Shown: in pieces, positions 19,210 through 28,602 of the stretch
How positions within the stretch are numbered: the first letter of the stretch is position 1
Layout of the letters: every line of letters starts with the position of its first letter
Origin: Flavobacteriaceae bacterium
GTDB taxonomy: Bacteria > Bacteroidota > Bacteroidia > Flavobacteriales > Flavobacteriaceae
Direction: 5' to 3'
NCBI GenBank assembly: GCA_002691645.1
Contig: NZIP01000027.1
Span: 144,655-208,654, forward strand
DNA length: 64,000 nucleotides
The notes under the pieces: generated by a model
Databases searched by the model: none
What the model saw: only the letters and a program-made list of their open reading frames with translations
What the model was told of the DNA's origin: nothing
Position numbers and translations under genes: made by a program

Positions 19210-22200
19210 GGTTAATAGTATCTGTTTTTTATCTGTTATTGAGTGTTTCAGCTACTGCGCAGTTAGATCGTATCGAACCTCCAAATTGGTGGGTCGGTAT
19301 GAAAGACCAATCGCTTCAATTGATGTTGAAGGGGACTAATTTAAATCAATTCGACCAGGTTCGAGCTTATTCTAAGGGGATTGAAGTCCTTGAGACGCAT
19401 CGGGCTGACCACCCGGATTATTTATTTGTTGACCTCAGAATTGACCCTAATGTCAACAGCGGAAAACATCTTTTTGCACTTCAAGGTGAAGCAGGGCAAC
19501 TACAATTCGAATATGAATTTCTAAAAAGAAAACAAGAGGCTCAAGATTTTTTAGGCTTTGACAGTTCAGATGCGATTTACTTGATTACTCCTGATCGATT
19601 TGCAAATGGCGACTCTTATAACGATGTGGTCTTGGGCATGAGAGAATCGGATATTGATAGAAGTGATGATTACAAAAGACATGGGGGAGATATTCAGGGG
19701 ATACTTGATCATCTGGACTATATTGAAAAGATGGGGTTCACGGCGATTTGGTCGTCTCCACTTTTAGAGAACGACATGAAAGAACAATCCTATCACGGAT
19801 ATGCCATCACTGATTTTTATAAGGTTGATCCTCGCTTTGGAACATTAGACTCCTATAAAGCACTCGCAGAGGAAATGCGCAAAAGAGGCATGAAGCTTAT
19901 TATGGATCAGGTCGCTAATCATGTTGGTTTGGAACATTGGTTTATGAAAGACCTTCCTTTCAAGGATTGGATCAATCAACAAATGGCCTATGAAAAAGGA
20001 GAGGCGCTTAGCATTTCGAATCACAGAAGAACGACCAATCAAGATGCTTATGCTTCAGAGGTAGATAAAATTGAAATGAATGAGGGGTGGTTTGTGCCCA
20101 GCATGCCTGATTTGAATCAGAACAATCCATTTATGGCCGAGTACATTACTCAAAATAGCATATGGTGGATTGAAACCTTGAAGCTAGGTGGAATACGACA
20201 AGACACCTATCCCTATCCAGACAAAAATTTCATGAGTTATTGGACCCAGCGAATCATGAATGAATACCCAAACTTTTCAATTGTAGGTGAGGAATGGAGT
20301 TACAATCCGCTGCTTGTAGGATATTGGCAGGATGCTGCTAACAACAGAGATGGCTACCGATCTAAGCTCGATGTTTCTATGGATTTTCCTTTGCAAAAAG
20401 CCATAGTTGAGTCTCTTACCGAAAATGAATCCTGGGATAAAGGTTTGGTCAAATTGTACGAGGCACTCGCCAACGACTTTGGATATGGAGACCCCTTAGA
20501 CCTTATGATATTTGGAGATAACCACGATATGGACCGCCTGTTTACTCAACTGGGAGAAGACTACAAGCTTCAAAAAACAGCCTTGAGTATTTTGAGCGTT
20601 TTACCTAGAATTCCACAGTTTTATTACGGCACCGAAATAGGCATGCAAAACACGGCTAAACCAGGTGATCACGGCCTTATTCGTACTGATTTTCCGGGAG
20701 GTTGGAAAGGCGATATTCAAAATGCCTTTACTGGAAAAAACTTAAGCCCAGCTGCTTTAGATTTACAGCAATTCACAAGAGATTTATTGCAGTTTAGAAA
20801 GAAGACTAAGGTGCTACACCAAGGTAAAACCAAGCATTTTGCTCCCAAAGAGGGTTTATATATCTTAAGTCGATATACTACAAATGAACAGGTCGTACTT
20901 TTAGTCAATAAAAATGAGCGTGAGCAAGGTCTTGATTTATCGCATTACAAGGAGTTGAATTTTGATCAATATCACATTTCGGATGCCTTAACCAAAGAAG
21001 TATTCCGAGATGCTACTGAAATCAAGGTTGAAGCAAATTCTAGTTTGTTATTACATTTTAAAAAAAAAGTGAAAAAGAAAGAGGTCATATATCAAGTATT
21101 TACTAGACTGTTTGGAGCTAAGGGAAAAAATGCAGTTCAATGGGGCACAAAGGCGCAGAATAGCGTTGGAAAATTTAGTGATTTCACTGATCAGGCCTTA
21201 AAAGAAATTGCAGACTTAGGCGTAACAACGATTTGGTATACCGGGGTTTTACACCACGCCTCGGTCACGGATTATTCAGCCTATGGAATTCCAGCGGATG
21301 ATGCAGACGTTGTCAAAGGACGAGCGGGTTCTCCCTATGCCATACGAGATTATTACAACGTTGATCCTGATTTGGCTTCTGATGTTAATAATCGTTTAGA
21401 GGAGTTCAAGGCGCTTATTGAACGTACACACAATAACGGAATGAAGGTAATGATTGACATGGTTCCTAATCATGTTGCTAGGGGTTATAAAAGTTTGACT
21501 AAGTCCGAAGGTATTCTCGACTTAGGAGAAGACGATGACACGACTCTAGAATACCATAAGGATAATAATTTCTATTATTTACCAGGCGTTTCGTTTCAAA
21601 CACCAGATTGGGAAGAAGGATTTATCCCACTCGGCGGGAAACAATCTGAACTCGTCGACAAAAAATTTGAAGAGTATCCTGCAAAGTGGACAGGTAACGG
21701 TGCGCGAAGTGCTAAACCAAATGTGCACGATTGGTATGAAACTGTCAAAATAAACTTTGGAGTTCAACCAAATGGAACTAAAGATTTTCCCGAGTTGGGG
21801 GATGATTATTCTAATAGGGCTACCTCCAAACACGCTGCTTTTTGGAAAGACAAGCAAGTGCCTAACACCTGGATAAAAATGAGGCAAATCGCAGAATACT
21901 GGTTAGGACTAGGGGTAGATGGGTTTCGATTTGACATGGCCGAGATGGTTCCGGTAGAATTCTGGAGCTATTTGAATTCTTCGATTAAAAGCATAAATGA
22001 GGATGCCATCTTGCTCGCTGAGGTGTACAATCCAAAGCTGTATAGAGATTACTTGAAAAAAGGTAAAATGGATTATCTCTACGACAAGGTTGATTTATAC
22101 GATAGCCTCAAACACATCATTAAAGGATACGGCTGGACAGATCATATTCATACGGTGCAACTAGAACTCAATGACATAGAAGGGCATATGCTTCGTTTTT

Positions 22201-22844
22201 TAGAAAATCACGATGAGCAGCGTATAGCAAGCCCTGAATTTGCTGGTGATGCGGCACTTGGAAAACCTGCAATGGTCGTGTCTGCAACCTTAAATTCTGC
22301 TCCCGTGATGCTGTACTTTGGTCAAGAGGTAGGAGAAGATGGCAGCGAAAACCCTGGGTTTGGCAAGCCGAGTCGCACCTCTATATTTGACTATGTGGGT
22401 GTTCCCAATCACCAGGCTTGGATGAATGAGGGCGCTTTCGATGGAGGACAATTAAATGAAGAACAAAAAGAACTACGAGCCTACTACCAAAAGATTTTAA
22501 AAGCTGTGCACAAATCAGGTGCTTTTTTGGGTCCATATGTTGAAAATCATTATTACAATAAAGCCCACACAGATAGCTATGACCACCGTATATACTCTTT
22601 TGTCAGATACGATGATAAAGAGGTTGTTTTAGTGGTCAGTAATTTTGAGAAAGATAAAAACTACAAGATTGATCTAAAATTAGATCCTAGTATAGTTAGC
22701 CTTCTTCAGCTAGAACAAGAAGATTACGATTTGAGTGATTTGTTGACTAATGACACTTCAAAGCTGCATATTTCAGAGGAGATTGGTCATGTTTCAATGG
22801 ATTTAAAACCTCTAGAATCTAGAATCTTTCTTTTTAAACGTTGA
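19206..22844 (+). CDS. Double GH13 alpha-amylase-family protein (probable recent fusion of two genes)
   Basis: 1,212 residues with a signal peptide (to about SATAQ). Half 1 (20-621) is a cyclomaltodextrinase/neopullulanase (SusA)-like protein with an N-terminal Ig-like domain (RIEPPNWWVGM) and catalytic D333 (GIRQDTYP), E362 (VGEEW) and D441 (FGDNHD). Half 2 (about 622-1212) is a second complete GH13 barrel with D910 (GFRFDMAEM), E939 (LAEVYNP) and D1003 (ENHDEQR). Each half is a full-length enzyme, and I recall them as separate neighbours in other flavobacteria. The junction codes KKKVKKK from nine consecutive A residues (21060-21068). With eight, half 1 would stop at TGA (21070-21072 here) and half 2 would start at GTG 21069. 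So this is a fusion, a slippage site or a base-call error. Confidence 0.88.
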   Translation: MRLIVSVFYLLLSVSATAQLDRIEPPNWWVGMKDQSLQLMLKGTNLNQFDQVRAYSKGIEVLETHRADHPDYLFVDLRIDPNVNSGKHLFALQGEAGQLQFEYEFLKRKQEAQDFLGFDSSDAIYLITPDRFANGDSYNDVVLGMRESDIDRSDDYKRHGGDIQGILDHLDYIEKMGFTAIWSSPLLENDMKEQSYHGYAITDFYKVDPRFGTLDSYKALAEEMRKRGMKLIMDQVANHVGLEHWFMKDLPFKDWINQQMAYEKGEALSISNHRRTTNQDAYASEVDKIEMNEGWFVPSMPDLNQNNPFMAEYITQNSIWWIETLKLGGIRQDTYPYPDKNFMSYWTQRIMNEYPNFSIVGEEWSYNPLLVGYWQDAANNRDGYRSKLDVSMDFPLQKAIVESLTENESWDKGLVKLYEALANDFGYGDPLDLMIFGDNHDMDRLFTQLGEDYKLQKTALSILSVLPRIPQFYYGTEIGMQNTAKPGDHGLIRTDFPGGWKGDIQNAFTGKNLSPAALDLQQFTRDLLQFRKKTKVLHQGKTKHFAPKEGLYILSRYTTNEQVVLLVNKNEREQGLDLSHYKELNFDQYHISDALTKEVFRDATEIKVEANSSLLLHFKKKVKKKEVIYQVFTRLFGAKGKNAVQWGTKAQNSVGKFSDFTDQALKEIADLGVTTIWYTGVLHHASVTDYSAYGIPADDADVVKGRAGSPYAIRDYYNVDPDLASDVNNRLEEFKALIERTHNNGMKVMIDMVPNHVARGYKSLTKSEGILDLGEDDDTTLEYHKDNNFYYLPGVSFQTPDWEEGFIPLGGKQSELVDKKFEEYPAKWTGNGARSAKPNVHDWYETVKINFGVQPNGTKDFPELGDDYSNRATSKHAAFWKDKQVPNTWIKMRQIAEYWLGLGVDGFRFDMAEMVPVEFWSYLNSSIKSINEDAILLAEVYNPKLYRDYLKKGKMDYLYDKVDLYDSLKHIIKGYGWTDHIHTVQLELNDIEGHMLRFLENHDEQRIASPEFAGDAALGKPAMVVSATLNSAPVMLYFGQEVGEDGSENPGFGKPSRTSIFDYVGVPNHQAWMNEGAFDGGQLNEEQKELRAYYQKILKAVHKSGAFLGPYVENHYYNKAHTDSYDHRIYSFVRYDDKEVVLVVSNFEKDKNYKIDLKLDPSIVSLLQLEQEDYDLSDLLTNDTSKLHISEEIGHVSMDLKPLESRIFLFKR
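21060..21068 (+). other. A9 homopolymer at the GH13-GH13 junction
   Basis: Nine A residues followed by GTGA. In the frame as given it reads Lys-Lys-Lys-Val. One base shorter it reads through to an immediate TGA stop overlapping a GTG start. Runs of nine A are known sites of polymerase slippage and of base-calling errors. Confidence 0.75.
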
Positions 22845-22892
22845 TTTTTAGCATGTATTTTTACTTTTGTTAACATTAAAGTTTATGATTGT

Positions 22893-23633
22893 ATGAGAAA
22901 ATTAATTTTAATTCTTGGAGTGTTGTTTATGGCTTGTAATTCGTCTTCAAATTTTTTGGTTATTGGACATCGTGGAGCCATGGGTTACGAAACTGAAAAC
23001 ACTATTGCATCGATAGAAAAAGCCATTGAGCTTGGTGTTTCTATGATTGAAATCGATGTTTTACGTATAAAGAGTGGTGAAGTAATGGTTTTTCACGACA
23101 AACGAGTAGATAGACTTACCAACGGAGCCGGTGAAATTGAGGACTATTATATGGCAGATGTTTTGGCCTTAAATCTTGTTGGAGGACATAAAATCCCAAC
23201 ACTTCAAAAGGTGTTAAAAGCAGTAGACGGGAGAGTTAAAATTAACATTGAATTGAAGGGTAAGAGAACGGCTTCGAAGGTCGACCAAATCATTCGTGTA
23301 TACGAAAGACGAGAAGGTTACCCTCTGAGTAATTATGTCATCTCTAGTTTTGATTGGGAGGAACTCGATGCTTTTAGAGCTCTTAATCAAGAGGTGGATG
23401 TTGCTGTATTGACTGATGCTGATCCCCTACAAGCGATCTCTAAGGCTCAAGAACTAAATGCTGTGGCTATCAATCCTTACTATAAAAATATCCATGCTGA
23501 AATTGTTGAACAAATTCACAATGCTGGATTCAAAGTTTATACCTATACGGTAAATGAAGAAGCGGATATCGCGTCGGTAAAAGAAATGGGTGTAGACGGA
23601 ATATTTTGTGACTATCCCGACCGTGCATTATGA
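22893..23633 (+). CDS. Glycerophosphodiester phosphodiesterase family lipoprotein
   Basis: 246 residues with a short lipoprotein signal (FMAC, Cys15). It has the GDPD signature: HRGAMGYETENT with catalytic His and Arg, EIDVLRIKSGE with metal-binding Glu/Asp, and VFHD with the second His, then a TIM-barrel ending DGIFCDYPD. The family hydrolyses glycerophosphodiesters to glycerol 3-phosphate and an alcohol; this copy would act outside the cytoplasm. It is 48 bases past the GH13 gene and overlaps the next gene by 26 bases. Confidence 0.9.
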   Translation: MRKLILILGVLFMACNSSSNFLVIGHRGAMGYETENTIASIEKAIELGVSMIEIDVLRIKSGEVMVFHDKRVDRLTNGAGEIEDYYMADVLALNLVGGHKIPTLQKVLKAVDGRVKINIELKGKRTASKVDQIIRVYERREGYPLSNYVISSFDWEELDAFRALNQEVDVAVLTDADPLQAISKAQELNAVAINPYYKNIHAEIVEQIHNAGFKVYTYTVNEEADIASVKEMGVDGIFCDYPDRAL

Positions 23634-24840
23634 TGTCATCATTATAGGTGGAGGTGCATCTGGATGCTATGCAGCCGCTCAACTGAGCGATTTAAGACCT
23701 GATTTATCTATTGCGATTGTAGAAAAGACTTCTTCGTTTCTCTCAAAGGTTAAAATTTCTGGAGGGGGGCGATGCAATATTACTCATCATCAATTTGAGC
23801 CTCAACTCCTCAGTCAAAATTACCCCAGAGGTTCTAAAGAGTTATTGGGCTCTTTTTTTCGATATGCAGTGGATGAAACCTTATACTATTTTGAGTCTTT
23901 GGGAGTGCAATGGAAAGCCGAATCAGACGGTCGTATTTTTCCTGTAAGTGACAACTCTCAAACGGTTATTGATGCCTTGATGCAAAAACTTTATAACAAC
24001 AGGGTGAAACTGATTTATCCACAAGGGGTGAAAGCGATTTCGAAACAAGAAGCTACTTTTCTTGTCGGTACGACATCCAGAGAATACAAGACTAAGGCAG
24101 TGATTGTCGCAACGGGAAGTGCACCAAATATGAATAAGGTAATTACCGCTTTAGGACACAAATTGGTGGCCGCAGTACCCTCTTTATTCACCTTTCATAT
24201 AGAAGAGCCAAAATTATTGAAATTACAAGGTGTTTCGGCTGAGGTTGAGGCAAAGGCTGAGGGCATAGAAACCGATGGACCTCTGCTTATCACACATTGG
24301 GGTCTTAGTGGTCCTGCCATCTTAAAATTATCCGCTTGGGGAGCTAGACATTTTAATGAAAAGGAGTATAAGTTTGAATTGAAGCTCAATTGGGTGAGAA
24401 AGAAGCAACAAGAGGTTTTGGTAGAATTGGAACAGTTCAAACATCAAAATGCCACCGAAAGTATTTTAAAACCGCAGTGGGGATTATCCAAAAGACTGTG
24501 GGGCTATCTTATCGATCGCGCCGACTTGTCACATAAAAATTGGGCAGAATGCTCTCGAAAAGAACTGCAAAAAGTACAAGAAATTTTGACCTATGACACC
24601 TATAGGGTGGTTAAAAAAAGCACCTACAAACAAGAATTTGTTACGGCAGGAGGAGTTCGTTTAAAAGACGTAGATCTTAAAACCTTTGAGAGTAAAATAC
24701 GACAAGGTCTTTATTTTACAGGAGAAGTTTTAAATGTTGACGGCATTACTGGGGGTTATAACTTTCAAAATGCATGGACCTCTGCTTATTTGGCTGCTTC
24801 TGCTATTGCTAATTCTGAACTTGGCGGCGTAAATCAGTAA
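23608..24840 (+). CDS. BaiN/HI0933-like FAD-dependent flavoprotein
   Basis: 410 residues, cytoplasmic. The FAD-binding Rossmann motif is at the N-terminus (VIIIGGGASGCYAA). The family signature KISGGGRCNITH follows at about 50, and the C-terminus has FVTAGGV and VDGITGGYNFQNAWTSAY, all typical of the HI0933/YhiN group. Proteins of this group are annotated as NAD(P)/FAD oxidoreductases, and one clade reduces bile-acid intermediates; the reaction here is unknown. The start is a GTG inside the GDPD gene (26-base overlap); no later Met precedes the FAD motif, so this start is preferred. Confidence 0.87.
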   Translation: MTIPTVHYDVIIIGGGASGCYAAAQLSDLRPDLSIAIVEKTSSFLSKVKISGGGRCNITHHQFEPQLLSQNYPRGSKELLGSFFRYAVDETLYYFESLGVQWKAESDGRIFPVSDNSQTVIDALMQKLYNNRVKLIYPQGVKAISKQEATFLVGTTSREYKTKAVIVATGSAPNMNKVITALGHKLVAAVPSLFTFHIEEPKLLKLQGVSAEVEAKAEGIETDGPLLITHWGLSGPAILKLSAWGARHFNEKEYKFELKLNWVRKKQQEVLVELEQFKHQNATESILKPQWGLSKRLWGYLIDRADLSHKNWAECSRKELQKVQEILTYDTYRVVKKSTYKQEFVTAGGVRLKDVDLKTFESKIRQGLYFTGEVLNVDGITGGYNFQNAWTSAYLAASAIANSELGGVNQ

Positions 24841-24870
24841 TCTGCATTATCTTTAAACAAAATTCTCAAT

Positions 24871-25944
24871 ATGACTGAAGAGGTCTTTAAGACGCAATTA
24901 AATTCATCAAATTATAGTGATTTTAGCGTAGGCTGGAAGAGCCCGAGTAATATAGCTCTGGTTAAATATTGGGGAAAAAAGCCAGTTCAAATTCCCGCAA
25001 ATGCCTCATTGAGTTTTACCCTAAGTGAATCTTGTACAAGCACAGAGGTTCAATTTAGTTTGGCAGAGTCGCTTTCCTTTGATTTAGTCTTTGAGGGGAA
25101 GGCGAAACCTAGCTTTCATCTAAAGATTCAAGATTTTCTCAATCGTATTTTGCCCTATTGTCCTTTCTTAAGTGCATATCACTTGAGTATAGACACGAAT
25201 AATTCCTTTCCGCACAGCAGTGGAATTGCTTCTTCTGCCTCAGCTATGGCTGCACTAGCATTGAGCATTTGCAGTTTAGAACGAGATCTCGGTGGTCTTC
25301 AAAACGACGCCTTATTTTTTCAAAAAGCCTCATTTTTATCGCGGTTAGGTTCTGGAAGTGCCTGTAGAAGTGTGCAAGGTCCTATGATGAGTTGGGGTGT
25401 GCACCCTGATTTAGAAAATAGTTCAGATTTATACGGGACAGTTTTCGAGGCGGAACTGCAAGAGGTTTTTAAATCGTACAAAGACACTATTCTTTTGGTT
25501 CATAAGGGACAAAAATCAGTAAGTAGTACGGCTGGTCACGATTTAATGAAGGGTCACATATTTGCTCAATCTCGCTTTGAGCAAGCGCAAATACATTTGA
25601 CAGAACTGAAATCAGTCTTACAAAATCGAGATTTAGAACACTTTATTCGTATTGTAGAATCTGAGGCACTTAGTCTTCACGCGATGATGATGAGTGGCCA
25701 TCCGTATTACATTTTGATGCAGCCAAATACTTTAGCTATTCTTCACAGTGTAATGCGTTTCAGACAGGAGACAAAAATTCCATTGTGTTTTACTTTAGAT
25801 GCAGGAGCCAATGTGCATCTGTTATATCCCTTGTCGAACCAGACCGAAGTGCAAGCTTTTATCGAACAGGAGTTGAGCTTATTTTGTGAGCAAGGAGCCT
25901 ATCTCTCCGATGCTGTTGGAAAAGGATCCGAAAAAATTGTTTAA
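24871..25944 (+). CDS. mvaD: Diphosphomevalonate decarboxylase
   Basis: 357 residues. GHMP-superfamily landmarks specific to this enzyme are visible: the N-terminal SPSNIALVKYWGK, the ATP loop HSSGIASSASAMAALAL, GSGSACRSVQGP, and TLDAGANVHLLYP with the catalytic Asp near the C-terminus. It converts mevalonate 5-diphosphate to isopentenyl diphosphate with ATP. The gene is followed at 25 bases by a mevalonate-kinase-like gene and then a prenyltransferase, so this is an isoprenoid operon. Other mevalonate genes (HMG-CoA synthase and reductase, phosphomevalonate kinase) are not in the window. Confidence 0.95.
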   Translation: MTEEVFKTQLNSSNYSDFSVGWKSPSNIALVKYWGKKPVQIPANASLSFTLSESCTSTEVQFSLAESLSFDLVFEGKAKPSFHLKIQDFLNRILPYCPFLSAYHLSIDTNNSFPHSSGIASSASAMAALALSICSLERDLGGLQNDALFFQKASFLSRLGSGSACRSVQGPMMSWGVHPDLENSSDLYGTVFEAELQEVFKSYKDTILLVHKGQKSVSSTAGHDLMKGHIFAQSRFEQAQIHLTELKSVLQNRDLEHFIRIVESEALSLHAMMMSGHPYYILMQPNTLAILHSVMRFRQETKIPLCFTLDAGANVHLLYPLSNQTEVQAFIEQELSLFCEQGAYLSDAVGKGSEKIV

Positions 25945-25969
25945 CTTTAATACTTAAAATATAAACAAA

Positions 25970-26908
25970 ATGAAAGGCCCATTATTTTACGCTAAAATTT
26001 TACTTTTCGGCGAATACGGAATCATCAAAGATTCTAAGGGCCTAGCCATTCCTTTTAACGCTTTCAAAGGAGCCTTTAAAAATGAAGATGTGGAGTCTGA
26101 GGTTGCCTTAGAGTCGAATTCACATCTAAAGAAATTCGCGAATTATTTAAAAACCTGCGTTGAAAAAGGTGAAATTACTGTTGCCTTCGATTTTGAGCTC
26201 ATGTTCAAGGATCTCAACGAAGGAATGTATTTTGATAGCTCTATTCCTAGAGGATACGGCGTTGGGAGTAGTGGAGCGATTGTAGCTGCTTTTTATGACA
26301 AATACGCCCTAGAGAAAATAACAATTTTAGAAAATCTTACACGAGAAAAACTTTTACATCTCAAGGCTTTATTTGGCAAAATGGAGTCTTATTTTCACGG
26401 AAGTTCTTCGGGTCTTGACCCTCTTAACAGCTATTTAAGTCTGCCCATTTTAATTCATTCCAAACAGCACATCGAATCTACGCGTATTCCATCTCAAAAT
26501 GAGGTAGGCAAGGGCGCTGTTTTTTTGCTGGATAGCGGAATAATCGGCGAGACAGCCCCTATGGTAAGTCTGTTTTTGGAAAACATGAAAAATGAAAAAT
26601 ACAAGCGTGTCATACAAGAAGAATTCGTCACCTACACCGATGCATGTATTGAACACTTCCTCAAGGCAGACTTCAAAGGACTTTTTGGTGATTTAAAGAA
26701 ATTGTCACAAGTGGTTTTTGATCATTTTAAGCCCATGATTCCAGGTCAATTTCACGAGCTTTGGAAAAAGGGACTTGAAGGAGATAGTTACTATTTAAAG
26801 CTGTGCGGTTCTGGTGGTGGAGGCTACTTTTTGGGGTTCACTGAAAACCTTGAAAAGGCTAGGGCTGAATTAAAAGATTACGACCTTGAGGTAGTATATA
26901 CTTTTTAA
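25970..26908 (+). CDS. GHMP kinase, mevalonate kinase-like
   Basis: 312 residues. It opens with the mevalonate kinase start motif YAKILLFGEYGII, has the GHMP ATP loop IPRGYGVGSSGAIVAA and the C-terminal CGSGGGGYFLGF. It is shorter than animal mevalonate kinases but normal for Bacteroidota homologues. Expected reaction: phosphorylation of mevalonate at C5 with ATP. Its position directly after the diphosphomevalonate decarboxylase gene supports this; phosphomevalonate kinase is the main alternative. Confidence 0.82.
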   Translation: MKGPLFYAKILLFGEYGIIKDSKGLAIPFNAFKGAFKNEDVESEVALESNSHLKKFANYLKTCVEKGEITVAFDFELMFKDLNEGMYFDSSIPRGYGVGSSGAIVAAFYDKYALEKITILENLTREKLLHLKALFGKMESYFHGSSSGLDPLNSYLSLPILIHSKQHIESTRIPSQNEVGKGAVFLLDSGIIGETAPMVSLFLENMKNEKYKRVIQEEFVTYTDACIEHFLKADFKGLFGDLKKLSQVVFDHFKPMIPGQFHELWKKGLEGDSYYLKLCGSGGGGYFLGFTENLEKARAELKDYDLEVVYTF

Positions 26909-26947
26909 TCAAAAGTTTGAGCGCAATGCTCATAAATAAATAAACAA

Positions 26948-27853
26948 ATGGGTTACCAACTTTTTGGATTACTCTCTTTGGTACGCGTCTACAACCTTTT
27001 TTGGGTGGTTCTCGCCCAATACTTTGTCGCTTTATTCATTTTTGGAGTGGGCGATAATAAACTCCTTTTGTTTCAGAACCTTGAACTTCATCTCATTGTT
27101 TTTATCACAAGCTGTATCATTGCAGCGGGTTATATTTTGAATCATCTTTACGACAGTCAAAAAGACTTGATCAATAGACCGTATAAGAGTATAATTGACG
27201 GTCAAATCAGCAGAGGACACAAATGGAGTTTTTTAGTTGGGATTAATGTTTTGGCACTCAGTCTTTCACTGCTTATTTCACTAAAATCTTTTCTGTTTTT
27301 CAACTTCTATATTTTCTCTATTTGGATGTATTCGCATCGCATAAAACGAATCCCTCTTCTGGGTAATTTTTTTGCGGCTATCTTGTCTGTGATTCCAATA
27401 TTAGCGGTGAGTATTTACTTTGATCAATTTGATTTATTGAATGCCTATCAGGCGCTATTTCTCTTTTTATTATTGGTGATCAAAGAATTGATCAAGGATC
27501 TTGAAAATCTAAAAGGAGATTTAGCACTTTCTTATTCGACTTATGCGGTCGAAAATGGAGAGCGCAGTACTAAAAAAATAATGGCATTAGTCGCTGTTGG
27601 TTGTATTGTTTCAGCGGCCTTTTTGTTTGAACAAGAACAAATGCAAATTTTGAAACCCTACTTTTTGTATACCATCATATTTTTAGGGGTTTTGACCGTC
27701 ACTTTATTTTTAGTCAACAACAACAAGTCTTACCTTTTTCTTTATAATTTTGTCAAGTTAAATATCGTCATGGGTATTGCTAGCCTTGCATTTTTAGATC
27801 AGCAGTTTTGGTCAGAATTAGGTATCAGTGTGCGGCAATTCCTCCAATTCTAA
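26948..27853 (+). CDS. UbiA-family prenyltransferase
   Basis: 301 residues with about nine membrane helices. The first prenyl-diphosphate/Mg motif is NHLYDSQKDLINRPYKSI (consensus NxxxDxxxDxxNRP), and a second acidic region is KELIKDLENLKGD. UbiA proteins attach prenyl chains to aromatic rings or glycerol lipids. Flavobacterial members next to mevalonate genes are often annotated geranylgeranylglycerol-phosphate geranylgeranyltransferase; menaquinone or tocopherol-like roles are also possible. The gene lies 39 bases after the mevalonate kinase gene and 11 before the pseudouridine synthase gene. Confidence 0.82.
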   Translation: MGYQLFGLLSLVRVYNLFWVVLAQYFVALFIFGVGDNKLLLFQNLELHLIVFITSCIIAAGYILNHLYDSQKDLINRPYKSIIDGQISRGHKWSFLVGINVLALSLSLLISLKSFLFFNFYIFSIWMYSHRIKRIPLLGNFFAAILSVIPILAVSIYFDQFDLLNAYQALFLFLLLVIKELIKDLENLKGDLALSYSTYAVENGERSTKKIMALVAVGCIVSAAFLFEQEQMQILKPYFLYTIIFLGVLTVTLFLVNNNKSYLFLYNFVKLNIVMGIASLAFLDQQFWSELGISVRQFLQF

Positions 27854-27864
27854 ATTAAATTGCT

Positions 27865-28602
27865 ATGCCAAACCCTAAAAAACCCCGTCAAGACGGAATT
27901 AGATTAAATCGCTATATCGCACATGCGGGAATTTGCTCCAGAAGAGAGGCAGATACTTTTGTCGCTGCGGGAAGTGTAAAGGTCAATGGAAAGACGATTA
28001 CAGAAATGGGCTTCAAAGTGCAGTCAAGGGACAAAGTAGAGTTTGATGGCCGAATTATTACTCCTGAAAAAAAGGAATATATCCTTCTCAATAAACCCAA
28101 AAACTTTATTACCACTACAAGTGATGATCGTGGAAGACGTACTGTGATGGAACTCATATCATCTGCTACAAAAAACAGACTTGTTCCAGTGGGAAGGCTT
28201 GACCGCAATACCACAGGCTTGCTCTTATTTACAAATGATGGGGATATAGCTGCCAAATTAACCCACCCCAAACACGGAGTGCGAAAGATTTACCATGTGC
28301 AGCTCAACACTTCGTTAAAGGTAAATCATCTTCAACAAATTGAAGCAGGAGTAACCCTTTCGGATGGACCTATTCAGGTTGACGCTATAAGTTTTATCGC
28401 CAATGCCCCCAAGTCAGAAGTTGGAATTGAAATCCATTCGGGAAAAAACAGGATTGTGCGAAGAATCTTTGAGCACTTAGGTTATGAAGTTCAAAAGTTA
28501 GACCGTGTTATTTTTGCGGGTCTTACCAAAAAAGACTTACCTCGAGGTCATTGGCGACGCCTCACGTCCCAAGAACTCAGCACGCTTAAAATGATTCGTT
28601 GA
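27865..28602 (+). CDS. RluB/RsuA-family rRNA pseudouridine synthase
   Basis: 245 residues: an N-terminal S4 RNA-binding domain (IRLNRYIAHAGICSRREAD, SVKVNGK) and an RsuA-type catalytic domain with GRLDRNTTGLLLFTNDGD containing the catalytic Asp, then GKNRIVRRIFEHLGYEV. It should convert a uridine of ribosomal RNA (probably 23S) to pseudouridine. Its 3' end overlaps the convergent membrane glycosyltransferase gene by 55 bases, longer than usual. Confidence 0.9.
   Translation: MPNPKKPRQDGIRLNRYIAHAGICSRREADTFVAAGSVKVNGKTITEMGFKVQSRDKVEFDGRIITPEKKEYILLNKPKNFITTTSDDRGRRTVMELISSATKNRLVPVGRLDRNTTGLLLFTNDGDIAAKLTHPKHGVRKIYHVQLNTSLKVNHLQQIEAGVTLSDGPIQVDAISFIANAPKSEVGIEIHSGKNRIVRRIFEHLGYEVQKLDRVIFAGLTKKDLPRGHWRRLTSQELSTLKMIR

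Noticed and set aside
21579..21887. 102-codon minus-strand frame inside the GH13 gene
   Set aside because: Antisense to conserved GH13 sequence; no coding evidence.
27912..28271. 119-codon open frame on the minus strand inside the pseudouridine synthase gene
   Set aside because: Lies wholly antisense to a gene with clear S4 and RsuA motifs; no family features and no start context.
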